Below are positions 29,248-36,414 of a stretch of DNA of 64,000 nt, piece after piece (the first letter of the stretch is position 1; each line of letters opens with the position of its first letter). The position numbers were made by a program, and so were the translations under genes. The DNA comes from Vicingus serpentipes (GTDB taxonomy: Bacteria; Bacteroidota; Bacteroidia; Flavobacteriales_E; Vicingaceae), in assembly GCA_024103385.1 (NCBI GenBank), contig JAGFIT010000015.1:1-64000 (forward strand), in the 5' to 3' direction. The notes under the pieces were generated by a model, which was not told the DNA's origin, made no database searches, and saw only the letters and a list, made by a program, of their open reading frames with translations.

Positions 29248-29849
29248 TGGAAAGTAAAAGAAAAATAATTGTTGCAATTACAGGTGCATCAGGGTCAATC
29301 TATGCTAAATTATTGTTAGATATGTTGTCAACCCTTCGAAATTCCGATCCCGATAGCTATCGGGATCGGAATCAGGGTGACAACCTTGAAATAGGGGTAG
29401 TATTATCTGATAATGCTAAAATTGTTTGGGAACATGAATTGGGGACAAAATCTTACAAGGATTATCCTTTCACTTTTTATGCTAAAAATGATTTTAATGC
29501 TCCTTTCGCTTCAGGGTCTGCAAAATATGATACGATGGTAGTAGTACCATGTTCCATGGGAACTTTAGGACGAATAGCTAATGGAATTTCTAATGATTTG
29601 TTAACTCGTGCTGCAGATGTGGTGCTGAAAGAAAGACGAAAATTAATTTTGGTTGCTCGAGAAACACCATACAATCTTATTCATATCCATAATATGGAAT
29701 TAGTTACCCAAGCGGGAGGGATTATTTGCCCTGCAACTCCTTCTTTTTATAGTCAACCAACTACGGTTGAGGAGGTTGCTAAAACGGTAGTTGATAGAGT
29801 AATTGATTTGATGGGATTGGAGAATGATACTTACCGGTGGAATTCTTGA
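29247..29849 (+). CDS. ubiX: UbiX-family flavin prenyltransferase with a 16-residue repeat-derived insert
   Basis: Makes prenylated FMN, the cofactor of UbiD-type decarboxylases. The 200 residues show ITGASGSIYAKLL (FMN site), VVPCSMGTLGRIANGISND, RRKLILVARETPYNLIH, HNMELVTQAGGIICPATPSF and YSQP. Residues 31-46 (RNSDPDSYRDRNQGDN) lie where family members join helix 1 to strand 2 by a short loop. They are encoded by a near-perfect palindromic element, an insertion that keeps the frame. The core residues are intact, so the enzyme is probably active. No ubiD is in the window. Confidence 0.92.
   Translation: MESKRKIIVAITGASGSIYAKLLLDMLSTLRNSDPDSYRDRNQGDNLEIGVVLSDNAKIVWEHELGTKSYKDYPFTFYAKNDFNAPFASGSAKYDTMVVVPCSMGTLGRIANGISNDLLTRAADVVLKERRKLILVARETPYNLIHIHNMELVTQAGGIICPATPSFYSQPTTVEEVAKTVVDRVIDLMGLENDTYRWNS
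29324..29384. repeat. Palindromic repeat element inside the ubiX coding region
   Basis: A perfect 32-base palindrome (29341-29372, 16-base arms centred on TAG|CTA) is flanked by an imperfect extension: GTTGTCA-a-CCCT on the left and CAGGGTGACAAC on the right. It is translated in frame as ubiX residues 31-46. The right edge CAGGGTGAC also occurs in the repeat just after the gene (29905-29913). Confidence 0.85.
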
Positions 29850-29852
29850 TTA

Positions 29853-29914
29853 CGTCATGCTGAACTTGTTTCAGCATCTGTTTGAAGAGACCTTGAAATG
29901 AATTCAGGGTGACG
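29853..29914. repeat. Dispersed inverted-repeat element between ubiX and queG
   Basis: Ends CGTCATGCTGAA and TTCAGGGTGACG are imperfect inverted repeats, and an inner hairpin TGCTGAA-cttgt-TTCAGCA is present. It resembles short dispersed repeats I know from Bacteroidota intergenic regions (from memory, not searched). It fills the whole space between convergent ubiX and queG and may double as a transcription end. Confidence 0.6.
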
Positions 29915-29922
29915 CTCTAGTT

Positions 29923-30801
29923 TTACTTAGAACCCACAAACTCAATATTCCTTTTTAGGCCTTTAAATTTGGTTCTCTTTACGGCAGATTTTTTAAAAAT
30001 TTCCTGATAGATTTCTTCTGTTAATTCTTGCCATTCGTTTTTAGAAAAATTCAATAACCTTTCATCGGGTTGAAACTTAGGTTCAGGAGTTGCTAATGAA
30101 AACCGATTCCATGGGCAAACATCTTGACAGATATCACAACCAAAAACCCAATCGTCAAATTTTCCTTTTACCTCTTTTGGAAGTATTTCATCTTTTAATT
30201 CAATCGTAAAATAAGAGATGCATTTACTTCCGTCAACTACTTTATTCGGAAGAATTGCCTCAGTAGGACAAGCTTCTACGCAGGCAGTACAGGTGCCACA
30301 ATGGTCGGTTATCGGATTGTCGTACTCTAAATCTAAATCTAAAATAATTTCTGCTAAAAAGAAAAATGAACCTTGTTGTTTGTTGATGAGCATCCCGTTT
30401 TTACCTATCCATCCTAAACCACTTTTTTTTGCCCAAGCTCTATCTAATACCGGTGCAGAATCTACAAAAACACGCGCATTTACTGCTCCAATGTTGTCTT
30501 CGATGTAATGAACAATGTCTTTTAATTTATGTTTAATTACAAAATGATAATCTTCTCCGTAAGCATATTTGGATATTTTAAAGGTGTTTGCTGTTTGTTC
30601 TTTTTCAGGGTAGTAATTGAAGAGCAAAGAAATAACCGATTTAGCTCCTTCAACGAGTAGAGTAGGGTCTAAGCGTTTATCAAAATGATTGGCCATGTAA
30701 TGCATTTCTCCATGCATATTTTGATTCAACCATTTTTCTAGTCGAGGAGCTTCTTCTTCTAAAAATCCAGCTTTGGAAATCCCACAAAAAGAAAAACCCA
30801 A
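29923..30801 (-). CDS. queG: Epoxyqueuosine reductase QueG, true N-terminus upstream of the first usable start
   Basis: Last step of queuosine synthesis: reduces epoxyqueuosine in tRNA with cobalamin and two [4Fe-4S] clusters. Cluster motifs [16 protein letters not shown] and [10 protein letters not shown] are intact, as are [30 protein letters not shown] and GRGTPLI-like downstream regions. The coordinates use a TTG at 30801 and give 292 residues. The same frame stays open back to 30897 and encodes [14 protein letters not shown] directly before the TTG, which matches the conserved QueG N-terminus. That stretch has no ATG, GTG or TTG; the nearest candidates are CTG (30855) or ATT/ATA codons. 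The upstream gene ends at 30866. Confidence 0.9.
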   Translation of the reverse strand: MGFSFCGISKAGFLEEEAPRLEKWLNQNMHGEMHYMANHFDKRLDPTLLVEGAKSVISLLFNYYPEKEQTANTFKISKYAYGEDYHFVIKHKLKDIVHYIEDNIGAVNARVFVDSAPVLDRAWAKKSGLGWIGKNGMLINKQQGSFFFLAEIILDLDLEYDNPITDHCGTCTACVEACPTEAILPNKVVDGSKCISYFTIELKDEILPKEVKGKFDDWVFGCDICQDVCPWNRFSLATPEPKFQPDERLLNFSKNEWQELTEEIYQEIFKKSAVKRTKFKGLKRNIEFVGSK

Positions 30802-30865
30802 ACGTTGGGTTTCGGATTTTATTTTTTGGGTGTATCGGTTTTTTGATAAAGGCAGAGCGTGAAAA

Positions 30866-31702
30866 TTATTTATATCCTTCTTTACAATACTGTTGCATTA
30901 ATGATATGGCTTCTTGATCGTTGTTTTTAGCCAGTTTGTTCAGGTTCGAACAAGCATCATCAATCCATTTTAAATTAAGTTGAGTTATTGCTAAATTATA
31001 TAAGCAGTCGTTAGTTGGATTACGAAGGTTGGATAGTTTAAACATTCTTTCAGCAATAAAATACTTTTTTTCTTTTAATTTCTCTAATGCAAAATTATAG
31101 TACATAACTCCTGCCGATTCTGTATGATAGTTTGATTGAGAAGGAGGACCATATAGCATCAGGAAATGATTTTCTGTTAATGGGTTTGATTCTGTATGTT
31201 TAGGGGTATACAAAAAATTCAAATCTGCTGATTCTCGTTCAAAATTATATCGAAAATTATATATTTTTTGATCTTTCCATTTAAAAATAAAGTCATGGAA
31301 AATAGTATCATAACAGGACTTTCCATTAATTTCACTAGGAATCCATAACCCTTCTGAAAATTTACATAAGGCTTGGGTTTGTTTTGAGAAATACTGCTTA
31401 AAATAATCATCTGATAAATCGCGTCTTGACCAATTATATTCAATTGATATAAATCCATTAATTGTTACAGATTCAATTAAACCGTTTGGAGAAATAATTA
31501 ACTTTACAGGAACTATTGCCTTATCGACAGGAGAAGAAAAGTCTCCCGATCCTAACGGAAACACTTGCATGAAGCTAATAATTTGATCTAATTCATCAAT
31601 ACCATAGACAAATTCCGCTTTTAAAAAAGTTGAATCTTTTTGAGCTATGACGTTTGCATTAAAAAGCGATAAGCTAAATATGAATAGTATTATCTTTTTC
31701 AT
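30866..31702 (-). CDS. Secreted protein with TonB_C-like domain and TPR-like tail
   Basis: A 278-residue protein with a signal peptide ([18 protein letters not shown]). The middle (about residues 50-150) resembles a TonB C-terminal domain: [18 protein letters not shown], then [23 protein letters not shown]. This fits the strand-turn-strand pattern and the 'W-x-P-x-x-x-x-G-K' segment. The last 75 or so residues form a TPR-like helical pair ([43 protein letters not shown]). There is no membrane helix besides the signal, so it is not an energy transducer; periplasmic or outer-membrane associated. Function unknown. It lies 3 bases after ruvB. Confidence 0.6.
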   Translation of the reverse strand: MKKIILFIFSLSLFNANVIAQKDSTFLKAEFVYGIDELDQIISFMQVFPLGSGDFSSPVDKAIVPVKLIISPNGLIESVTINGFISIEYNWSRRDLSDDYFKQYFSKQTQALCKFSEGLWIPSEINGKSCYDTIFHDFIFKWKDQKIYNFRYNFERESADLNFLYTPKHTESNPLTENHFLMLYGPPSQSNYHTESAGVMYYNFALEKLKEKKYFIAERMFKLSNLRNPTNDCLYNLAITQLNLKWIDDACSNLNKLAKNNDQEAISLMQQYCKEGYK

Positions 31703-31705
31703 TGT

Positions 31706-32728
31706 TTAAAACAAATTTCCTTGATTGGGCGCTTTTATTCTACCTAAGTGTCTATATGCTCTTTCGGTAGCCTCTCTTCCTCGTGGGGTACGCATAAGAA
31801 ATCCTTCTTTAATTAAAAAAGGTTCGTAAACTTCTTCAATGGTTCCTGCTTGTTCACTCACTGCAGTAGCAATAGTGGTTAAGCCAACAGGTCCTCCTTT
31901 AAATTTATCAATAATAGCAGAAAGAATTCTATTGTCCATATCATCCAATCCGTTCTTATCTACATTTAATGCATCTAATCCAAATAAGGCTATTTTATTG
32001 TCTATTCTTCCATCTCCTTTTACTTGTGCAAAATCCCTTACTCTACGTAATAAAGCGTTAGTGATACGGGGTGTTCCTCTACTTCTTCTCGAAATTTCAT
32101 CAGCAGCGTCATCATCAATACTTACATTTAAAATATCTGCCGATCGTTTGATTATTTTTGATAACAATGGGGCATCATAGTATTCTAATCGTGATGTTAT
32201 CCCAAATCTTGCTCTCAAGGGAGAGGTCAATAATCCTGTTCGTGTAGTAGCTCCAATTAAGGTAAAAGGATTTAATTCTATTTGTACGCTTCGTGCATTA
32301 GGTCCTGTATCTATCATAATGTCAATCTGATAATCCTCCATAGCAGAATATAAATATTCTTCTACTACTGGTGATAATCGATGGATTTCATCAATAAATA
32401 AAACATCTCCCTGTTCAAGGTTCGTTAGTAGTCCAGCTAAATCTCCAGGTTTTTCTAATACAGGCCCTGATGTAACTTTAAATCCCACGTTCAACTCATT
32501 GGCAATGATGTTGGCTAAGGTAGTTTTTCCTAAGCCAGGAGGACCATGAAGCAACACATGATCTAAGGCTTCACTTCGTTGATCAGCGGCTTTTACAAAT
32601 ACTTTTAAATTTTCTACAACTTTATCTTGACCAGTAAAATCATCAAAAGAAAGCGGTCTCAGCACTTTTTCTAATTCTTTTTCTGTAGAATTAAGGTTTT
32701 CGTTATTAGCATCAAGATGGGTATTCAT
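31706..32728 (-). CDS. ruvB: Holliday junction branch migration ATPase RuvB
   Basis: AAA+ motor that drives branch migration with RuvA. The 340 residues show [14 protein letters not shown], Walker [17 protein letters not shown], Walker [10 protein letters not shown], sensor 1 [12 protein letters not shown], the arginine finger region SPLRARFGI and a C-terminal winged helix ending [18 protein letters not shown]. Length is typical. It is separated from ruvA by about 6 kb, which is common in Bacteroidota. Confidence 0.97.
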   Translation of the reverse strand: MNTHLDANNENLNSTEKELEKVLRPLSFDDFTGQDKVVENLKVFVKAADQRSEALDHVLLHGPPGLGKTTLANIIANELNVGFKVTSGPVLEKPGDLAGLLTNLEQGDVLFIDEIHRLSPVVEEYLYSAMEDYQIDIMIDTGPNARSVQIELNPFTLIGATTRTGLLTSPLRARFGITSRLEYYDAPLLSKIIKRSADILNVSIDDDAADEISRRSRGTPRITNALLRRVRDFAQVKGDGRIDNKIALFGLDALNVDKNGLDDMDNRILSAIIDKFKGGPVGLTTIATAVSEQAGTIEEVYEPFLIKEGFLMRTPRGREATERAYRHLGRIKAPNQGNLF

Positions 32729-32777
32729 AATTCAAAAATAAGCATATTTAGGAGTATCTTGATTAAGGAAGAATGAA

Positions 32778-33440
32778 TTATTCTGCTGGGATTTCCCTTC
32801 CTGTAATTGTTCTATAAATTTCTCCTAAATAGATTTTTAGTTTTAAAACATATTCTGGAGAAGAGAATTTTTGTTTGATACCAGGGCTTTTGTAAAAAAT
32901 TAATCGATATCCAACCCCTGTACCTATTCCTATCCATCTAATGATTTTGTAATCAATTAACGTTGCTGGTTCGTAGGATAAAATGGTTGTTTGATTGGCT
33001 CTTTGTTTGTCCCCATTTTTGTCTAAGTAATTGTGATTAGCGCCACCGAGTCCAATTTGAGCAGATAAACTAAATTCCCACTTTTTACTTGAAAAATAAA
33101 CGTACTCAATATAGGGAGAAATGTAAACATATTCCATCTGTACAGCTATGGTATCTTCTTGCTCAATAATATTTGATGTTACAGGAAGAACCATGGTATT
33201 GATTCCTAGTCCTAGTTTAAATTTTCTATCAAAACTAAGTCCAACTTTCACCCCAACTGTTTTTACATCATTATCTCGAATAAATGAAAATCGGTTATCA
33301 AATTTTACATCTAACTTTGGTTTGCTGGAAAAACTTTTTTTGAAATGATCTTCAAATGAAAGTTTTTTTTCTCCATCAATTTGTGCAATTAAGAAAGGAG
33401 AGGAGGTAAATACAAGAAATAATAGTATAAGTACACGCAT
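32778..33440 (-). CDS. Hypothetical beta-barrel outer-membrane protein
   Basis: A 220-residue protein with a signal peptide (VLILLFLVFTSSPFLIAQ). The rest alternates in strands (KVGLSFDRKFKLGLGINTM, YVYISPYIEYVYFS, WEFSLSAQIGLGG, IGIGTGVGYRLIF, EYVLKLKIYLGEIY), consistent with a small outer-membrane barrel. No family name can be given. It lies 2 bases behind the small CAMC membrane protein gene and so may be the last gene of the SCO1 transcript. Confidence 0.6.
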   Translation of the reverse strand: MRVLILLFLVFTSSPFLIAQIDGEKKLSFEDHFKKSFSSKPKLDVKFDNRFSFIRDNDVKTVGVKVGLSFDRKFKLGLGINTMVLPVTSNIIEQEDTIAVQMEYVYISPYIEYVYFSSKKWEFSLSAQIGLGGANHNYLDKNGDKQRANQTTILSYEPATLIDYKIIRWIGIGTGVGYRLIFYKSPGIKQKFSSPEYVLKLKIYLGEIYRTITGREIPAE

Positions 33441-33442
33441 AT

Positions 33443-33685
33443 TTATGGAGCAGACTTCAATTTATTTTGTTTGTAATGCTTGTAAATAAAATAACCTACC
33501 ACAACTATTAAGAGGTAAGGGATAAACATTAAATAAATGATTCCTCCATTAATACCTTTAGCCGTTTCTCCTCCTGCTGCTAAATCAGATTCAGCTACTG
33601 CTTTACACATGGCACATTGAGCAAATGCTGCTAGATGGAATAGCCAGAATAAAGAAAATAAGATTATTTTTTTTAGTATAACCAT
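33443..33685 (-). CDS. Small membrane protein with CxxC motif, downstream of SCO1
   Basis: An 80-residue protein with a cleavable signal-like segment (IILFSLFWLFHLAAFAQ), then CAMCKAVAESDLA, a Gly-rich turn and one transmembrane helix (IIYLMFIPYLLIVVVGYFIY) with a basic tail. The CxxC would face the periplasm. Its place directly after SCO1 and the cox operon suggests a part in copper or oxidase assembly, but that is inference. The ATG at 33685 was preferred over a GTG one codon earlier. Confidence 0.7.
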   Translation of the reverse strand: MVILKKIILFSLFWLFHLAAFAQCAMCKAVAESDLAAGGETAKGINGGIIYLMFIPYLLIVVVGYFIYKHYKQNKLKSAP

Positions 33686-33706
33686 CACTTAAAATTAAGT
33701 AAGTTT

Positions 33707-34432
33707 TTAATGTTTTCTTTTTTGTTCTATCTTTTCTTTCTTACTTCCTTTTAAGGGAACAATATCTTCTTTATACAAGATATCAATAGCATCTGTTAAA
33801 TCTTTCTTCATTTCTGAATAAACAGTTCCATCAAAATAACCTCTAACGTGTCCTTTTCTATCCACTAATATTAACATTTGAGAATGTAAAAACCCTCCCG
33901 GAGCGATAGAGTCTCGCATGGTACTTACAAAAAAACCATTAAAAGCAATGTCGTATATTTTTTCTTTTTCCCCAGTTAAAAAACTCCATGATTTTATGTC
34001 GGCATGTACTTTTTTAGCATATTCTTTTAATACGTCAATATTATCGTGTTCAGGATTAACCGTTATCGAAATAAATTTTAAATCGTCTTTGCCGTTAAAT
34101 TTTTGTTGAATATACCCCATATTGGTAGTCATTTTTGGACAGATAGTCGGGCAAGTCACAAAAAAGAAATCAGCGATATAGATGTTACCTAACAAATCAT
34201 TACTAGAAACTTTATTTCCATCCTGATTAACAAACTCAAAGTAGGGGATTTTGTGGTAGTTGGTGTCGTATTTACCAGACTCATTTAAAAAAGCTTCTCT
34301 AGGGCCATAATAAGGGAGTCGGTTAAAGTGATGTTGTCCAGTAGAGAGCAATAGATAAATCGTAGCAGGCAGTAATAATATAGCCATTAAAATTAATATT
34401 TTACTTGTTTTACTGGCTGATTTCATGTTCAT
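33707..34432 (-). CDS. SCO1/SenC family copper chaperone
   Basis: Membrane-anchored thioredoxin-fold protein that supplies copper to the CuA site of cytochrome oxidase. The 241 residues have an N-terminal anchor helix (ILILMAILLLPATIYLLL). The copper-binding CxxxC is in FVTCPTICPKM, and the conserved His is in GGFLHSQMLILVD. GNIYIADFFF and ISITVNPEHDNIDVLKEYA also match. It has its own promoter-like TACTTTTG and lies behind the terminator of the oxidase operon. Confidence 0.92.
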   Translation of the reverse strand: MNMKSASKTSKILILMAILLLPATIYLLLSTGQHHFNRLPYYGPREAFLNESGKYDTNYHKIPYFEFVNQDGNKVSSNDLLGNIYIADFFFVTCPTICPKMTTNMGYIQQKFNGKDDLKFISITVNPEHDNIDVLKEYAKKVHADIKSWSFLTGEKEKIYDIAFNGFFVSTMRDSIAPGGFLHSQMLILVDRKGHVRGYFDGTVYSEMKKDLTDAIDILYKEDIVPLKGSKKEKIEQKRKH

Positions 34433-34455
34433 TGTAATTCATTTATCAAGAAAGA

Positions 34456-34463
34456 CAAAAGTA
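34456..34463 (-). promoter_or_regulatory. -7 element upstream of SCO1
   Basis: On the minus strand TACTTTTG matches TAnnTTTG and lies 23 bases upstream of the SCO1 start. It lies downstream of the oxidase operon terminator, which supports separate transcription. No clear -33. Confidence 0.4.
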
Positions 34464-34478
34464 GTCATTCTTCGATAT

Positions 34479-34514
34479 AAAAAAAGGTTACACCGAACAG
34501 CATAACCTTTTTTT
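34479..34514 (-). terminator. Terminator of the cytochrome oxidase operon
   Basis: Stem AAAAAGGTTA/TAACCTTTTT (34481-34490 with 34503-34512) has a 12-base loop and flanking A and T runs. It is placed 17 bases after the subunit IV stop codon. Confidence 0.75.
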
Positions 34515-34530
34515 ATAAGTTTAGAGAGTT

Positions 34531-34896
34531 TTACCATAACCATTTTTCTAGCATTTCAGAATATACTCCTTCTGTTAAGATGTGATAAAGAAGATATAAG
34601 GCAAACATTACGTAAGGAATAATAATTGTGTTTTTTAGAGCAGAGTTTTCATGTTTTAAGTGCATGTACTCACTTACAATAAAAAATGCTTTAATTACTG
34701 TCATCACAATAAAAGTCATTTTTACAGCACCCCAGCTCACTCCTATTTCTTTCCAAAAGATACCTAGTAATACTTCAATGGTTGTAATGGCCAATAAAAC
34801 CCAAAACATTAACCATATTCTTTTTCTTATTTTTTTACCTTCCTCTTCAGAATGATGAACGGCATATTTATAAGGTTTGTTATCAGAATGTTCCAT
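34531..34896 (-). CDS. Cytochrome c oxidase subunit IV family protein
   Basis: A small subunit of the terminal oxidase. From the ATG at 34896 it has 121 residues, a His/Lys-rich cytoplasmic start (MEHSDNKPYKYAVHHSEEEG) and three helices (IWLMFWVLLAITTIEVLLGI, MTFIVMTVIKAFFIVSEYMHL, IIIPYVMFALYLLYHIL). This is the COX4_pro/CyoD-like pattern. A longer reading from 34950 would add 18 hydrophobic residues and overlap the upstream subunit III gene; I rejected it. Last gene of the oxidase operon. Confidence 0.85.
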   Translation of the reverse strand: MEHSDNKPYKYAVHHSEEEGKKIRKRIWLMFWVLLAITTIEVLLGIFWKEIGVSWGAVKMTFIVMTVIKAFFIVSEYMHLKHENSALKNTIIIPYVMFALYLLYHILTEGVYSEMLEKWLW

Positions 34897-34913
34897 AATA
34901 TCTTTATTAAAAT

Positions 34914-35786
34914 TTAAATTAAGTAGAAGAAGGTAAATACGAATACCCAAACTAAATCTACAAAGTGCCAGTATAGTCCCACTTTTTCTACCATTTCATA
35001 GTGACCTCTTTTTTCGTAAGTACCCATTAGTACATTGACGAATATGATGAAATTAAGAACGACACCACTTAGTACGTGAGTACCGTGAAAACCAGTAATG
35101 AAGAAAAAGAAATCACCAAATAAAGGGTGACCATACTCGTTGTGCGTTAAATTAGCACCATGAATTTCAGTACCTGCAGCAACAGCATCTTTCATCTCCT
35201 GACCAGTTAATTGTAAATAAGGAGAAGTTATGTCGCCTGGAATTTCCCTCCAAGGTAATAATAAAGCATCTTGGGCATCACTCCATCTAGCAATAATACC
35301 TTGGGTAAATTCTACGGTCCCATCAGGTAATGTATAAGTTCCATTACCTAATTCAATAGCACCTAGTTCTGTTCCATGGATAAAATGACCCCATTCCCAA
35401 GCTTGGGAACCTAAGAATATAGCTCCACCTACCAATGTCCACCCTAACCAAGTGATAACTCCTTTTTTATCCATTCTGTGTCCTGCCTCAACAGCTAAAA
35501 CCATAGTAACAGAACTCATAATTAAGATGAACGTCATTAATGCAACATATAACAATGGTTGGTGTCCATGTACAAAAGGAAAGTGCGTAAATACATTTTC
35601 TGCAGATGGCCATATACTTCCATAATAATGACGGTAAAAACCATAAGCTGATAAAAACCCTGTAAACGATAAAGCATCTGAAATTAGGAAAAACCACATC
35701 ATTAACTTCCCGTAACTGGCTCCATAGGGAGAAACTTCTCCGCCTCCCCATGCTGTTTTACTATCTACTACTGCTGAACTTGACAT
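34914..35786 (-). CDS. Cytochrome c oxidase subunit III (long form)
   Basis: Non-catalytic core subunit of the haem-copper oxidase. The 290 residues include WFFLISDALSFTGFLSAYG, WEWGHFIHGTELGA, FFFITGFHGTHVLSGV and the C-terminal YWHFVDLVWVFVFTFFYL. About 75 hydrophilic residues (GNGTYTLPDG to HNEYGHPLF) lie between helices where the family usually has a short loop. It probably faces the periplasm. It follows a second subunit III-like gene, with 19 bases between them. Confidence 0.9.
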   Translation of the reverse strand: MSSSAVVDSKTAWGGGEVSPYGASYGKLMMWFFLISDALSFTGFLSAYGFYRHYYGSIWPSAENVFTHFPFVHGHQPLLYVALMTFILIMSSVTMVLAVEAGHRMDKKGVITWLGWTLVGGAIFLGSQAWEWGHFIHGTELGAIELGNGTYTLPDGTVEFTQGIIARWSDAQDALLLPWREIPGDITSPYLQLTGQEMKDAVAAGTEIHGANLTHNEYGHPLFGDFFFFITGFHGTHVLSGVVLNFIIFVNVLMGTYEKRGHYEMVEKVGLYWHFVDLVWVFVFTFFYLI

Positions 35787-35805
35787 ATTTTTTTTATATT
35801 AATTA

Positions 35806-36396
35806 TTAAGCTATAAATCTTAAAAAGAAAAAAAGATAGATCCATAAAGCACCTAAAAAATGCCAGTAAGTAACACTTATTTGTACTCCTAGGTAATTGT
35901 TTGAGCTATATTTTTCTCTAATGGATTTTATTAAAACAACGATTAAACTAATTAAGCCTCCTAGTACGTGAAGAAGGTGAAGTGCGGTTATTGCATAAAA
36001 ATAAGACCCTGCAGGTGTACTTCCTGACCCAGCAGCAATGATACCACTTTCATACAACTCTCTCCAGGCATAAAACTGACTGATTACAAATGCTACTCCA
36101 AATAAAAGTGTAATTCCGAAGGCAAGTTTAGCTGTAATAAGTTTGTCGGATTTAATTGAAAAAACACCCCATTGAAAGGTTGTACTACTGACTATTATTA
36201 AAATAGTACTAACTGTAAACATGAAAGGTAAGTGAAATTGAATCCACGTGTTACTTGCTTTACTTACCACAACAGCACTAGTTAACCCAGCAAAAAACAT
36301 CACAATACTCATCAACCCAATCCACAATAACGGTTTAGCCGTTTTGTTTTTTACGTCCGATTGAAAGTTCATATTTTCTACAGTTAATGTTGTCAT
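35806..36396 (-). CDS. Cytochrome c oxidase subunit III-like protein (short form)
   Basis: A second heme-copper oxidase subunit III-family protein of 196 residues with five helices. Motifs are GLTSAVVVSKAS, WGVFSIKSDKL, SYFYAITALHLLHVLGG and the C-terminal YWHFLGALWIYLFFFLRF. The ATG at 36396 was chosen; a TTG three codons upstream is less likely. Two adjacent subunit III-like genes are common in Bacteroidota oxidase operons, and which one occupies the canonical position is not shown by sequence alone. Confidence 0.88.
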   Translation of the reverse strand: MTTLTVENMNFQSDVKNKTAKPLLWIGLMSIVMFFAGLTSAVVVSKASNTWIQFHLPFMFTVSTILIIVSSTTFQWGVFSIKSDKLITAKLAFGITLLFGVAFVISQFYAWRELYESGIIAAGSGSTPAGSYFYAITALHLLHVLGGLISLIVVLIKSIREKYSSNNYLGVQISVTYWHFLGALWIYLFFFLRFIA

Positions 36397-36414
36397 TTTG
36401 TACAAGTATCAAGT

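Noticed and set aside
34897-34950. 18-residue N-terminal extension of oxidase subunit IV
   Set aside because: It overlaps the upstream subunit III gene and would precede the normal charged start; the ATG at 34896 fits family and spacing better.
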